Positions 1 through 7,412 of a stretch of 16,680 nucleotides of DNA are shown here, one piece after another. The position numbers and the translations under genes are program-made. Where the stretch lies: contig CAJUEG010000055.1 of the NCBI GenBank assembly GCA_910584835.1, positions 1 to 16,680 of the forward strand, given 5' to 3'. The first letter of the stretch is position 1. The number at the start of each line of letters is the position of its first letter. This DNA comes from an uncultured Oscillospiraceae bacterium. Lineage in GTDB: Bacteria; Bacillota; Clostridia; Oscillospirales; Oscillospiraceae. Below the pieces are notes generated by a model, which saw only the letters and a program-made list of their open reading frames with translations, was not told the origin of the DNA and did not search any database.

Positions 1-1649
1 TGGCCGCCCTCATCGGCATGATCCCCGAGGGGCTGTACCTGCTCACCAGCGTGGCGCTGGCGGTGTCCGTCATGCGCCTGGCCCAGCGGCAGACCCTGGT
101 GCACGAGATGAGCGCGGTGGAGACCCTGGCCCACGTGGACGTTTTGTGCGTGGACAAGACGGGCACCATCACCCAGCCGGAGATGTCGGTGCGGGAGGTG
201 GTCCCCATGGACGAGGACCGCTGCCCGGCGGCCAAGGTAGAGGAGATTTTCAACGCCTACTACCAGGCCATCGACGCGGACAACGACACCGCCCGGGCCA
301 TGGCCCAGCGGTTCCGCAAGTCCTCCATCTGGCAGGTGGAGCGCACCGTGCCCTTTACCTCGGCCAACAAGTGGTCGGCGGTGGTGTTCCGGGGGTACGG
401 CGCCTATGTGGTGGGCGCGCCGGAGTTCATCATGAAGGCCCGGTACGCCGACCTGGAGCACATGGTCACCCCCTACCAGGAGCAGGGCTGCCGGGTGCTG
501 CTGCTGGCCCGCTGCGCCAACGCCCCCACCATGGAGGGGGGGATTGTGGGCGGGGTGGAGCCGCTGGCCCTGGCGGTGATCAGCAACCCCGTGCGGGCGG
601 AGGCCCCGGATACCTTCCGCTACTTTGCCCAGCAGGGGGTGGAGGTGAAGGTCATCTCGGGGGACAACCCGTCCACCGTGTCCGCCGTGGCCATGGAGGC
701 GGGCATCAAGGGGGCGGAGCGCTTTGTGGACGCCGCCGCCCTGAAGGAGCCGGCGGACTATGCCCGGGCGGTGCGGGAGTACACCGTGTTCGGCCGGGTG
801 ACCCCGGACCAGAAACGCAAGCTGGTGAAGGCGCTGCAAAAGGCGGGCCACACCGTGGCCATGACGGGGGACGGCGTCAACGACGTGCTGGCCCTGAAGG
901 ACGCGGACTGCGGCATCGCCATGGCCTCCGGGGCGGAGGCGGCCTGCCAGGTGGCCCAGGTGGTGCTGCTGGACTCCAATTTCGCCTCCATGCCCGAGGT
1001 GGTGCAGGAGGGGCGGCGGGTCATCAACAACATCCAGCGGGCGGCGGCGCTGTACCTGGTGAAGAACATCATGTCCCTGTTCCTGTCCCTCATCAACCTG
1101 TTTGCCGGCTTCCCCTATCCCTTTATCCCCATCCAGCTCACCCTGATCAGCGCCCTGACCATCGGCGCGCCCTCCTTCGTGCTGGCGCTGGAGCCCAACC
1201 ACGAGATCGTCAAGGGCCGGTTTATGGCAAACGTGCTGCGCCGGGCCCTGCCCGGCGGGCTGACCAACGTGCTGCTCATCGTGGGCATCGAGCTGTTCAC
1301 CCTGGCCTTCTCCTTCGAGCGGGTCACCCTGTCCACCCTGGCCACCGTCATTATGGGCGAGGTGGGGCTGCTGGTGCTGTACTACATCTCCCGTCCGCTG
1401 GACTGGAAGCGCTGGACGCTGCTGGGGGCCATGGCGGGGGCCTTTGTCGTCGCCGTGCTGGGCTTCGGCTCGTTCTTCCAGCTCACCCCGCTGGACTTTC
1501 AGTCGGGGCTGGTCATCGTGGTGTTCCTGCTGCTTACCCCCTCGGTGATCTATGTGCTGGAGCGGGCGGTGGACGGGGCCGGACGGCTGATCGTGCTGTG
1601 CAGGCGGCTGATGAAGGAGTCGGAGCGCTCCCGCCGGGAGAACACGTAA
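1..1649 (+). CDS. P-type cation-transporting ATPase, CtpE-like (N-terminus outside window)
   Basis: This is the C-terminal portion of a P-type ATPase; the reading frame is open to the left edge (first codon at base 3), so the actuator domain and first helices lie outside. Numbering from the Met at base 18: a PEGL motif in M4 (residues 3-6), the phosphorylated Asp in DKTGT (D46), an N-domain with VGAPE (132-136), ISGDNP (213-218), and the hinge TGDGVND (283-289). About six C-terminal membrane helices follow. The PEGL helix, the FPYPFIPIQLTLI segment and LALEPN resemble the actinobacterial CtpE group, whose characterised member has been linked to Ca2+ uptake. Calcium is therefore the best guess, but substrate cannot be read from sequence alone. 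The gene ends 12 bases before a strong hairpin terminator, so it is probably the last gene of its transcript. Confidence 0.9.
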   Translation, partial: AALIGMIPEGLYLLTSVALAVSVMRLAQRQTLVHEMSAVETLAHVDVLCVDKTGTITQPEMSVREVVPMDEDRCPAAKVEEIFNAYYQAIDADNDTARAMAQRFRKSSIWQVERTVPFTSANKWSAVVFRGYGAYVVGAPEFIMKARYADLEHMVTPYQEQGCRVLLLARCANAPTMEGGIVGGVEPLALAVISNPVRAEAPDTFRYFAQQGVEVKVISGDNPSTVSAVAMEAGIKGAERFVDAAALKEPADYARAVREYTVFGRVTPDQKRKLVKALQKAGHTVAMTGDGVNDVLALKDADCGIAMASGAEAACQVAQVVLLDSNFASMPEVVQEGRRVINNIQRAAALYLVKNIMSLFLSLINLFAGFPYPFIPIQLTLISALTIGAPSFVLALEPNHEIVKGRFMANVLRRALPGGLTNVLLIVGIELFTLAFSFERVTLSTLATVIMGEVGLLVLYYISRPLDWKRWTLLGAMAGAFVVAVLGFGSFFQLTPLDFQSGLVIVVFLLLTPSVIYVLERAVDGAGRLIVLCRRLMKESERSRRENT

Positions 1650-1661
1650 ATACGCGCGTCA

Positions 1662-1692
1662 GGCAAAGGCCGCCCCAGGGGCGGCCTTTGCC
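1662..1692 (+). terminator. Hairpin terminator after P-type ATPase
   Basis: A perfect 15-bp inverted repeat (arms 1662-1676 and 1678-1692, one base between them; in practice a 13-bp stem with a small loop). The 3' arm ends GGCCTTTGCC, giving a T run inside the arm but no long T tract after it. It sits 12 bases past the ATPase stop, which supports a terminator role. Confidence 0.65.
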
Positions 1693-1758
1693 ATTGCGCT
1701 TCGGCGGCTTCCGTAATCCGGCGGGCCAGATGGAGACACTCAAATTTTATACGGCGCG

Positions 1759-1789
1759 TGTAAAGAAAAATGTTGCAATTTGCTTTACA
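1759..1789. promoter_or_regulatory. 7-bp dyad over the -35 box, candidate operator
   Basis: TGTAAAG (1759-1765) and its exact reverse complement CTTTACA (1783-1789) flank 17 bases centred on the -35 hexamer TTGCAA. The position is that of a repressor operator. The downstream gene starts with an RHH DNA-binding domain, and RelB/DinJ-type antitoxins usually repress their own promoter, so autoregulation is plausible but inferred. Confidence 0.4.
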
Positions 1790-1800
1790 AGTGATATAAT
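1773..1800 (+). promoter_or_regulatory. Sigma-A promoter of the RHH fusion gene
   Basis: The -35 TTGCAA (1773-1778) and -10 TATAAT (1795-1800) are separated by 16 bases. A TG at 1792-1793 makes an extended -10 (TGATATAAT). Transcription should start near 1807, about 20 bases before the start codon, so the leader is very short. Confidence 0.75.
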
Positions 1801-1828
1801 ATAGGGGTAACGGAGGGGAGAGACGGCC

Positions 1829-2881
1829 ATGGCACAGGTTATGATAAACTTCCGCTTGGACGAGGAGACAAAGAAAAGCATGGAGCAGGCATGTCGGGAG
1901 ATGGGGCTGAGTATGACCGCCGCCTTCACTATTTTTGCGAAAAAAGTGGGCAAGGAGAAGCGGATTCCCTTCGAGATCACGGCGGAGCACGCCAGTTCCG
2001 CGCCGGACCGGCGGCAGAGCCGCGGGGACGGCCGGCAGGGGGACGAGGAGGAGTTTGCGATTGTCAGAAGGCGGGACCGGTTGGAGCTGCTGTGCGGGGA
2101 GATCAGGCGCTCGCTGACCTCCATGCACATCGCGGTCCCGGCCTCCGTCACGGGGCTGGCCATGGAGCGGATCCGGCTGCTGTGCGGCGACGAGCTCAAG
2201 GACAAGGCCGCCGAGGTCTCCAGCACCTGCGGAAAGCTGTTTTCCGGCCGGAGCGCCGGGACGCTGGAGGAGAGGGACCTGGGCATCCTGGACGAGTATA
2301 TAGACGGCGTGTCGTCCATCGGGTCGGAGCTGCTGGAAATTGAGCGCACCCTGCTTCCCGCCATGAAGTCGGGCCCGGAGGAGGGGAGCTTTGAGGCGTA
2401 TGGGGACAGGCTGGCCGCGGTGTCCCAGAAATTTGACGGCCTTGCCCCCGTGATGCAGCGGTTTTTGTGCTCTTCCGTCTGCACCGGCGGGGCGCGCGCC
2501 GTAGAGGCGCGCATACGGCAGGCCGCGGCGCCTGTGGAGACGGCCTACGTGCTGACGGCCCTGGAGGGGCTGGAGACCTTGATCCTCCGGGACTTTGACG
2601 GGATGGAGGAGCAGGTCAGGGCCCGCCTGGAGGGGGAATACCTTCAGACGCTGGAGCTTACCATCCGAGAGCTGGCCCGGGCGGAGCGGGACGGCGGGGA
2701 CGTGGGCACGAAGGCGGCGCTGTGCCTGCGGGCGGTCAACGTGCTCTCCCAGGTGATTTCCGAGAACAGGCGGGTCCGGCAGGAGTGGGACGGGCGCAGC
2801 CTGGAGGCGGAGGTGGCCGCCCTGGAGCGGCTTGCGGCCATGCGCGGGGACACGGCGGGCGGTATGCAGCCGGAGAAGTGA
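1829..2881 (+). CDS. RelB/DinJ-like RHH domain fused to long helical region
   Basis: A 350-residue protein. Residues 1-52 match the ribbon-helix-helix domain of clostridial RelB/DinJ antitoxins: a VMINFRLDEETKK strand and first helix, then GLSMTAAFTIFAKKV and the signature IPFEI (46-50). In ordinary antitoxins (about 85-100 residues) a short toxin-binding tail follows. Here there is a charged linker (about 53-76) and then about 270 residues of predicted helix rich in Glu, Arg, Leu and Ala, which I do not recognise. Start: ATG 1829 has GGAGGGGAG at 1812-1820. No RelE/YafQ-type toxin is encoded on either side. The next gene is a flotillin 113 bases downstream on the same strand. Likely a DNA-binding regulator or scaffold; the role of the helical part is unknown. 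The RHH call is confident, the function is not. Confidence 0.8.
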   Translation: MAQVMINFRLDEETKKSMEQACREMGLSMTAAFTIFAKKVGKEKRIPFEITAEHASSAPDRRQSRGDGRQGDEEEFAIVRRRDRLELLCGEIRRSLTSMHIAVPASVTGLAMERIRLLCGDELKDKAAEVSSTCGKLFSGRSAGTLEERDLGILDEYIDGVSSIGSELLEIERTLLPAMKSGPEEGSFEAYGDRLAAVSQKFDGLAPVMQRFLCSSVCTGGARAVEARIRQAAAPVETAYVLTALEGLETLILRDFDGMEEQVRARLEGEYLQTLELTIRELARAERDGGDVGTKAALCLRAVNVLSQVISENRRVRQEWDGRSLEAEVAALERLAAMRGDTAGGMQPEK

Positions 2882-2888
2882 AAAACTC

Positions 2889-2947
2889 CAAGCCGTCGGG
2901 GCGCGGCCGCAGCTTCACGGCCCATCGTGGGCCGCTGTCCCGGCTTG
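2889..2947 (+). other. Structured intergenic segment between RHH gene and flotillin
   Basis: CAAGCCG (2889-2895) pairs with CGGCTTG (2941-2947), enclosing a second hairpin, CGGCCCA-TCG-TGGGCCG (2918-2934). The outer 3' arm is followed by only TTT. It could be a weak terminator or attenuator, or an mRNA-processing structure, before the flotillin gene. Confidence 0.35.
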
Positions 2948-2949
2948 TT

Positions 2950-2958
2950 TGATATAGG
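2950..2958 (+). promoter_or_regulatory. Possible extended -10 element for flotillin
   Basis: TGATATAGG at 2950-2958 fits an extended -10 element, about 37 bases before the flotillin ATG. No -35 box is recognisable at the right distance (2930-2935 reads GGGCCG-like sequence). If it is inactive, flotillin is transcribed from the promoter at 1773. Confidence 0.2.
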
Positions 2959-2994
2959 AAACCCACTGTGCAAGATTTGAAAGGAGGAGACCCC

Positions 2995-4515
2995 ATGCTG
3001 GAACACATTCTGACAGCGCTCTACATTATTGTGCCTGCGGCGGTGGTGATCGTCATCATTCTGCTGGGCTACGTCAAGGCCCCGCCCGACCAGGCCTACA
3101 TCATCTCCGGCCTGAAAAAGGAGAGCAAGGTGCTCATTGGGCGGGCCGGCATCCGCGTGCCCATCTTTGAGCGCCTGGATAAGCTGTACCTGGGCCAGAT
3201 GACGGTGGACATCAAGACGGAGCAGTCCGTCCCCACCAGCGACTTCATCAACGTCAACGTGGACGCCGTGGCCAAGGTCCGCATTTCCCCCCACGCCGAC
3301 GGCATCAAGCTGGCGGCCAAAAACTTCCTGAACAAGAAGCCGGACGAGATCACCCGGGACCTACAGGACTCCCTCCAGGGCAATATGCGCGAGATCATCG
3401 GCACCCTGTCCCTCAAGGAGATCAACACCGACCGGGACTCCTTCTCCGACCAGGTGATGCAGAAGGCCAGCAAGGATATGGACAAGCTGGGCATTGAGAT
3501 CCTCTCCTGCAACATCCAGAACGTCACCGACGAGAACGGGCTCATCAAGGACCTGGGCGCGGACAACACCAGCCTCATCAAGAAAAACGCCGCCATCGCC
3601 AAGGCCCAGGCAGACCGGGATATCGCCATCGCCCAGGCTCAGGCCGAGCGGGAGTCCAACGAGGCCCGGGTACAGGCGGACACCCAGATCGCCCAGAAGC
3701 AGACCGAGCTGGAGATACGGCGGGCGGAGCTGAAAATTATGGCCGACGGCAAAAAGGCGGAGGCGGACGCCGCCTATGAGATTCAGAGCCAGGAGCAGCG
3801 CAAGAGCATTGAGACCGCCACCGTCAACGCGGAGATCGCCAAGACCCAGCGCCAGGCCGAGCTGAAGCAGGCGGAGGTGGAGGTGCAGAAGCAGACGCTG
3901 GAGGCCGAGATCCGCGCCAAGGCGGACGCCGAGCGCTACCGCCAGCAGCAGGAGGCGGAGGCCGACCTGTTCAAGCGGCAGAAGGACGCGGAGGCCGCCC
4001 GCTACGAGCAGGAGCAGAAGGCGGAGGCGGAGATGAAGATCGCCCAGGCCCAGAAGTACGCCAAGGAGCAGGAGGCGGAGGGCATCGCCGCGGTGGGTAA
4101 AGCCGAAGCCGAGGCCATCCGGGCCAAGGCCCTGGCCGAGGCCGAGGGCATCGACAAAAAGGCGGAGGCCATGAAGAAGTACGGCGAGGCCGCCGTCATT
4201 GAGATGGTCATGCAGGCCCTGCCCGAGATCGCACGCCACGTGGCCGAGCCCCTGTCCAAGGTGGACAAGATCACCATGTACGGCGAGGGCAACAGCGCCA
4301 AGCTGCTGGAGGATATCATCACCGGCACCTCCCAGGTCACCGAGGGCATCACCCAGAGCATGGGCATCGACGTGAAATCCCTGGTAGCCGGCATGCTGGG
4401 CGGCAAGCTGGCGGGCGGGGAGGATAAGACGATTATCATCCAGAGCCCCGCGCCCGCGGAGCAGCCGGAGGGCGACCCTGCCCGTTCTGATGAGGGCAAA
4501 ACGCCGGAGCGGTGA
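2995..4515 (+). CDS. floT: Flotillin-like SPFH protein
   Basis: A 506-residue flotillin, close to the usual length (B. subtilis FloT is about 509). One membrane-associated hydrophobic segment lies at about residues 8-29. The SPFH/band-7 domain runs from about 30 to 200, with the typical VKAPPDQAYIISG entry and GIRVPIFERLDKL. A long Ala/Glu/Gln/Lys coiled coil with repeated AEAE/KAEA units covers about 200-400, and a C-terminal region contains VIEMVMQALPEIA. Flotillins form oligomeric scaffolds on the inner membrane face and organise microdomains. Start: AAAGGAGGAG (2980-2989) precedes ATG 2995; an in-frame GTG at 2968 lies upstream of this Shine-Dalgarno site and is not preferred. The usual partner, an NfeD/YuaF-type protein, is not in this window. 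A strong terminator follows at 4548. Confidence 0.93.
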   Translation: MLEHILTALYIIVPAAVVIVIILLGYVKAPPDQAYIISGLKKESKVLIGRAGIRVPIFERLDKLYLGQMTVDIKTEQSVPTSDFINVNVDAVAKVRISPHADGIKLAAKNFLNKKPDEITRDLQDSLQGNMREIIGTLSLKEINTDRDSFSDQVMQKASKDMDKLGIEILSCNIQNVTDENGLIKDLGADNTSLIKKNAAIAKAQADRDIAIAQAQAERESNEARVQADTQIAQKQTELEIRRAELKIMADGKKAEADAAYEIQSQEQRKSIETATVNAEIAKTQRQAELKQAEVEVQKQTLEAEIRAKADAERYRQQQEAEADLFKRQKDAEAARYEQEQKAEAEMKIAQAQKYAKEQEAEGIAAVGKAEAEAIRAKALAEAEGIDKKAEAMKKYGEAAVIEMVMQALPEIARHVAEPLSKVDKITMYGEGNSAKLLEDIITGTSQVTEGITQSMGIDVKSLVAGMLGGKLAGGEDKTIIIQSPAPAEQPEGDPARSDEGKTPER

Positions 4516-4547
4516 GGCGCCCGCTGGGCAGGCGATTCCTGAGGGAC

Positions 4548-4585
4548 AAAGGCCCCCTGATTCTCCGTGAAATCAGGGGGCCTTT
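4548..4585 (+). terminator. Intrinsic terminator after flotillin
   Basis: A perfect 15-bp stem (AAAGGCCCCCTGATT at 4548-4562 with its complement at 4571-4585), an 8-base loop, a T-ending arm and TTTT shortly after (4591-4594). It lies 33 bases past the flotillin stop and separates flotillin from the DUF975 gene. Confidence 0.88.
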
Positions 4586-4645
4586 CCCTGTTTTAAGCGT
4601 TCAGGAAGCCCTCGCCCATAAGACCTGCCTCTGCGGCTGTTTTTG

Positions 4646-4674
4646 TTGCAATTTCCACCCCGCCGCGCTATAAT
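4646..4674 (+). promoter_or_regulatory. Sigma-A promoter of the DUF975 gene
   Basis: -35 TTGCAA (4646-4651), a 17-base spacer, -10 TATAAT (4669-4674). The transcript should begin near 4681. The block TGTTGCAATTT (4644-4654) is identical to 1771-1781 at the RHH gene promoter. Confidence 0.8.
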
Positions 4675-4684
4675 AAAAGAGATA

Positions 4685-4700
4685 GCCGCCCTGGGGCGGC
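4685..4700 (+). promoter_or_regulatory. Hairpin at the predicted mRNA 5' end
   Basis: GCCGCCC (4685-4691) and GGGCGGC (4694-4700) form a compact G/C stem-loop only a few bases after the predicted transcription start and 10 bases before the Shine-Dalgarno AAGGAGG (4711-4717). Such 5'-terminal hairpins can protect mRNA from decay. No known riboswitch is recognised. Confidence 0.4.
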
Positions 4701-4724
4701 GTGAAGAGAGAAGGAGGCATTACC

Positions 4725-5825
4725 ATGCAATACGACCGTGTACAGTTGAAGCTGAGCGTCAAGGCCGCCATGCGCAGCACCAGGACCAGGCCCATGCTGA
4801 TGACGCTGCTGTTCTCCGTCATCGTGTCGGTGGGCACGGGGATTGTGAATTTCGTGGGCAACCTGCTCAACGGGGGCCTGGGCAGCTACAGCGAGAGGCT
4901 GTGGAGCTATATGATGTCGGGCTACGAGATGGAGGAGGCCATGGAGCGGGTGGTTCTGGACTTTATGAGCCGCGGGCCCGGCGTTATGCTCAGCATAATG
5001 ATGGTCAGCCTGGTGATGTCCATCGTGACCTACCTGTGGCAGAGCGTCATGGGGGTGGGCTATGAGGGCTACGCCTTGTCCATGGTCCGGGGGGAGGACC
5101 CGGATTCGGGGAAGCTCTTCTGCGCGTTCCCCCGCATCGGCGGCGTGCTGGTCACCCGCATCTTCACCGGGCTGTTCATCCTTTTGTGGTCGCTGCTGCT
5201 GGGTCTGGGGCTGGCGGCGGCGATGGTGGCGGTGGTGGTGATCGCCGCCGTCACCGATATGGTGGCGCTGCCGGTGCTGATTATGATTGTGGCGGTGGCA
5301 GCGTATCAGATCGGGGTGGTGTGGGTCACCATGCGCTACGCGCTGGCGGACTACGTCCTGCTGGACCAGAACCTGTCCGGCATGGACGCCATCCGGGAGA
5401 GCAAGCGGCTGATGCAGGGCAATGTGAGCAGGGCGTTTGTCCTCCAGCTTTCCTTCATCGGCTGGTATCTTCTGAGCTTCGGACTGGTCATGGTGGGGAT
5501 TGCCGCCCTTGTGGTCCCGATCACGGTGCAGGCGGCCTATGGCGGCGCGTCCGATATCACGGGGATGATCGCCAGCGCCGGGGTGGGCCTGCTGGTTATG
5601 CTGGTTGCGCTGATCGGCGCCGCTGTCATCAGCCTGTGGCTGCGCCCCTACGAGACGGGAGCCATGGCAAAATTCTACGACTGGGCCAAGGGCTCCGCCG
5701 CCCCCGCGGGTCCCGCGGGCTGGAACGGCCCCGCCGACTACACCTGGTCCACCCACTCCACCATCCCCGGTCCCGGGTCCGGGCCCACCGGCCCCACCGG
5801 GCCGAAGGACGACCCCTGGAATTGA
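4725..5825 (+). CDS. DUF975 family integral membrane protein
   Basis: A 366-residue polytopic membrane protein of the DUF975 type; the family has no established biochemical function. About six hydrophobic segments are visible: roughly residues 24-46, 90-115, 145-170, 175-200, 238-262 and 275-300. A family-like cytoplasmic stretch (RYALADYVLLDQNLSGMDA, then IRESKRLMQGN) lies between the fourth and fifth. The end is a Pro/Gly-rich hydrophilic tail with GPTGPTGP. Start: ATG 4725 has AAGGAGG at 4711-4717; an upstream in-frame GTG at 4701 overlaps the leader and lacks a site. It is transcribed from its own promoter, and a terminator-like hairpin follows at 5852, so it may be monocistronic with some readthrough into icd. 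Confidence 0.85.
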   Translation: MQYDRVQLKLSVKAAMRSTRTRPMLMTLLFSVIVSVGTGIVNFVGNLLNGGLGSYSERLWSYMMSGYEMEEAMERVVLDFMSRGPGVMLSIMMVSLVMSIVTYLWQSVMGVGYEGYALSMVRGEDPDSGKLFCAFPRIGGVLVTRIFTGLFILLWSLLLGLGLAAAMVAVVVIAAVTDMVALPVLIMIVAVAAYQIGVVWVTMRYALADYVLLDQNLSGMDAIRESKRLMQGNVSRAFVLQLSFIGWYLLSFGLVMVGIAALVVPITVQAAYGGASDITGMIASAGVGLLVMLVALIGAAVISLWLRPYETGAMAKFYDWAKGSAAPAGPAGWNGPADYTWSTHSTIPGPGSGPTGPTGPKDDPWN

Positions 5826-5851
5826 GGGGACCCTGATTCCTGAAACACTGC

Positions 5852-5881
5852 GGCGGGGACGGCTTTCCGCCCCCGCCTTTT
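5852..5881 (+). terminator. Terminator-like hairpin between DUF975 gene and icd
   Basis: An 11-bp stem with one A-C mismatch (5852-5862 with 5867-5877), loop CTTT, followed by TTTT (5878-5881). It ends only four bases before the icd Shine-Dalgarno site GGAAGGAGA (5886-5894). No separate icd promoter is visible, so it probably reduces rather than abolishes readthrough. Confidence 0.6.
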
Positions 5882-5901
5882 ACTTGGAAGGAGAGACGAC
5901 C

Positions 5902-7101
5902 ATGGACAAGCTGCAAATGAAGACCCCCCTGGTGGAGATGGACGGGGACGAGATGACACGCATCCTCTGGCAGCAGATTAAGGAGGAGCTGCTGGAACCC
6001 TACATCGATTTGAAAACGGAGTATTACGACCTGGGCCTCCCCCACCGGGAGGAGACCGGCGATCAAGTGACCATCGACGCCGCCCAGGCAAATAAAAAGT
6101 ACGGCGTGGCCGTCAAATGCGCCACCATCACCCCCAACCAGCAGCGGGTGGAGGAGTACAAGCTGTCCCGGATGTGGAAATCCCCCAACGGCACCATCCG
6201 GGCCATCCTGGACGGCACCGTGTTCCGGGCCCCCATCATGGTGCGCGGGCTCAACCCGGTGGTGAAGAACTGGAAGGCCCCCATTACCATCGCCCGCCAC
6301 GCCTTTGGCGATGTGTACAAGGCCGCTGAGTTGAAGGTTCCCGGCCCCGGTACGGCGGAGCTGGTGTTCACCGCCGCCGACGGGACGGAGCACCGCCAGA
6401 CCATCCACCGGTTTGACGGCCCCGGCGTGCTCCAGGGGCAGTTCAACGTGGAGGCGTCCATCGCCTCCTTCGCCCGGTCCTGCTTCCAGTTTGCGCTGGA
6501 CACGAAACAGGACCTGTGGTTCTCCACCAAGGACACCATTTCCAAGCAGTACGACCACACCTTCAAGGACATCTTCGCCGAAATTTTTGAGGCGGAGTAC
6601 AAAGCGGGGTTTGAACAGGCGGGCATTACCTATTTCTACACCCTCATCGACGACGCGGTGGCCCGGGTCATCCGCTCCAAGGGGGGGTTCATCTGGGCCT
6701 GTAAGAACTACGACGGCGACGTGATGAGCGACATGGTGTCCACCGCCTTTGGGTCGCTGGCCATGATGACGTCGGTGCTGGTGTCCCCCGAGGGGAACTA
6801 CGAGTACGAGGCCGCCCACGGCACCGTCACCCAGCACTATTACCGCCACCTCAAGGGGGAGCAGGTGTCCACCAACCCCATGGCCACCCTGTTCGCTTGG
6901 ACGGGGGCGCTTGGTAAGCGGGGGGAGCTGGACGGCCTGCCGGAGCTCACCGCCTTCGCAAAAAAACTGGAAAGGGCCGCCGTCGGCACCATTGAGGGCG
7001 GCGTGATGACCGGCGACCTGGTGGGGCTGTGGGAGGGGGACGCCCCCGCCCGGAAGGTGACGGGGCTGGAGTTCCTCCGGGCCATCCGGGAGCGGCTGTG
7101 A
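5902..7101 (+). CDS. icd: NADP-dependent isocitrate dehydrogenase, eukaryotic (type II) class
   Basis: A 399-residue enzyme that oxidises and decarboxylates isocitrate to 2-oxoglutarate with NADP+, supplying NADPH and glutamate precursor in the cytosol. It belongs to the homodimeric class of human IDH1 rather than the E. coli Icd class. Substrate residues fall at the same numbers as in human IDH1: T77, S94, N96, R100, R109, R132 and Y139. The segments SPNGTIRAILDGTVFRAPI, LIDDAVARVIRS, NYDGDVMSD (metal-binding Asp) and EAAHGTVTQHYYRH (NADP region) are all present, so it looks fully active. Start: GGAAGGAGA precedes ATG 5902; an in-frame ATG at 5884 lies inside or ahead of that site. No aconitase or citrate synthase gene is nearby, so the gene stands alone after the DUF975 gene. 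Confidence 0.97.
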   Translation: MDKLQMKTPLVEMDGDEMTRILWQQIKEELLEPYIDLKTEYYDLGLPHREETGDQVTIDAAQANKKYGVAVKCATITPNQQRVEEYKLSRMWKSPNGTIRAILDGTVFRAPIMVRGLNPVVKNWKAPITIARHAFGDVYKAAELKVPGPGTAELVFTAADGTEHRQTIHRFDGPGVLQGQFNVEASIASFARSCFQFALDTKQDLWFSTKDTISKQYDHTFKDIFAEIFEAEYKAGFEQAGITYFYTLIDDAVARVIRSKGGFIWACKNYDGDVMSDMVSTAFGSLAMMTSVLVSPEGNYEYEAAHGTVTQHYYRHLKGEQVSTNPMATLFAWTGALGKRGELDGLPELTAFAKKLERAAVGTIEGGVMTGDLVGLWEGDAPARKVTGLEFLRAIRERL

Positions 7102-7355
7102 GCTGATGATACAGGGTAACGTGGCGTGAGCGGGGCCACATTAAAAATTGCTGCTCAATATTTTTCTTGATCCCCCTGTATTTGAGGATGAAGCATCTTA
7201 AAATCTATTTTGTATGAATCAATTGGAAAGCAGCGTTCAGCAACGGCATTTGTGCTTACATAAAGGCACCGGCAATAAATACGAACCGGGTAAAGGGCCA
7301 AAAAGGAATATAAGGGCTATCGGTACCTGGGGAAAGGAGAAATAATATAAATAAT

Positions 7356-7412
7356 ATGAATTACTATAGTATGGTTAGGATGCTATATCAGCTTCTGTCG
7401 CAGCATATCTGA
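7356..7412 (+). CDS. Candidate 18-residue leader peptide
   Basis: ATG 7356 to TGA 7410-7412 encodes MNYYSMVRMLYQLLSQHI, about 100 bases before the ABC transporter gene. GGAAAGGAG (7331-7339) lies upstream, but the spacing of about 16 bases is long. Its second half overlaps the 5' arm of a 9-bp inverted repeat, the arrangement expected of a leader peptide that controls downstream expression. There is no family match that I recognise; a chance ORF is possible. Confidence 0.3.
   Translation: MNYYSMVRMLYQLLSQHI

Noticed and set aside
1829..2990. Toxin-antitoxin module
   Set aside because: The antitoxin-like domain is real, but no RelE, YafQ or other toxin-sized ORF with a fitting sequence lies next to it on either strand.
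3361..4239. Leu/Gly-rich 292-codon frame on the - strand
   Set aside because: Shadow of the flotillin coiled-coil coding sequence; no independent evidence.
7214..7345. 43-codon basic ORF in the AT-rich leader
   Set aside because: No Shine-Dalgarno site before ATG 7214 and no recognisable pattern; could be a gene remnant but cannot be supported.
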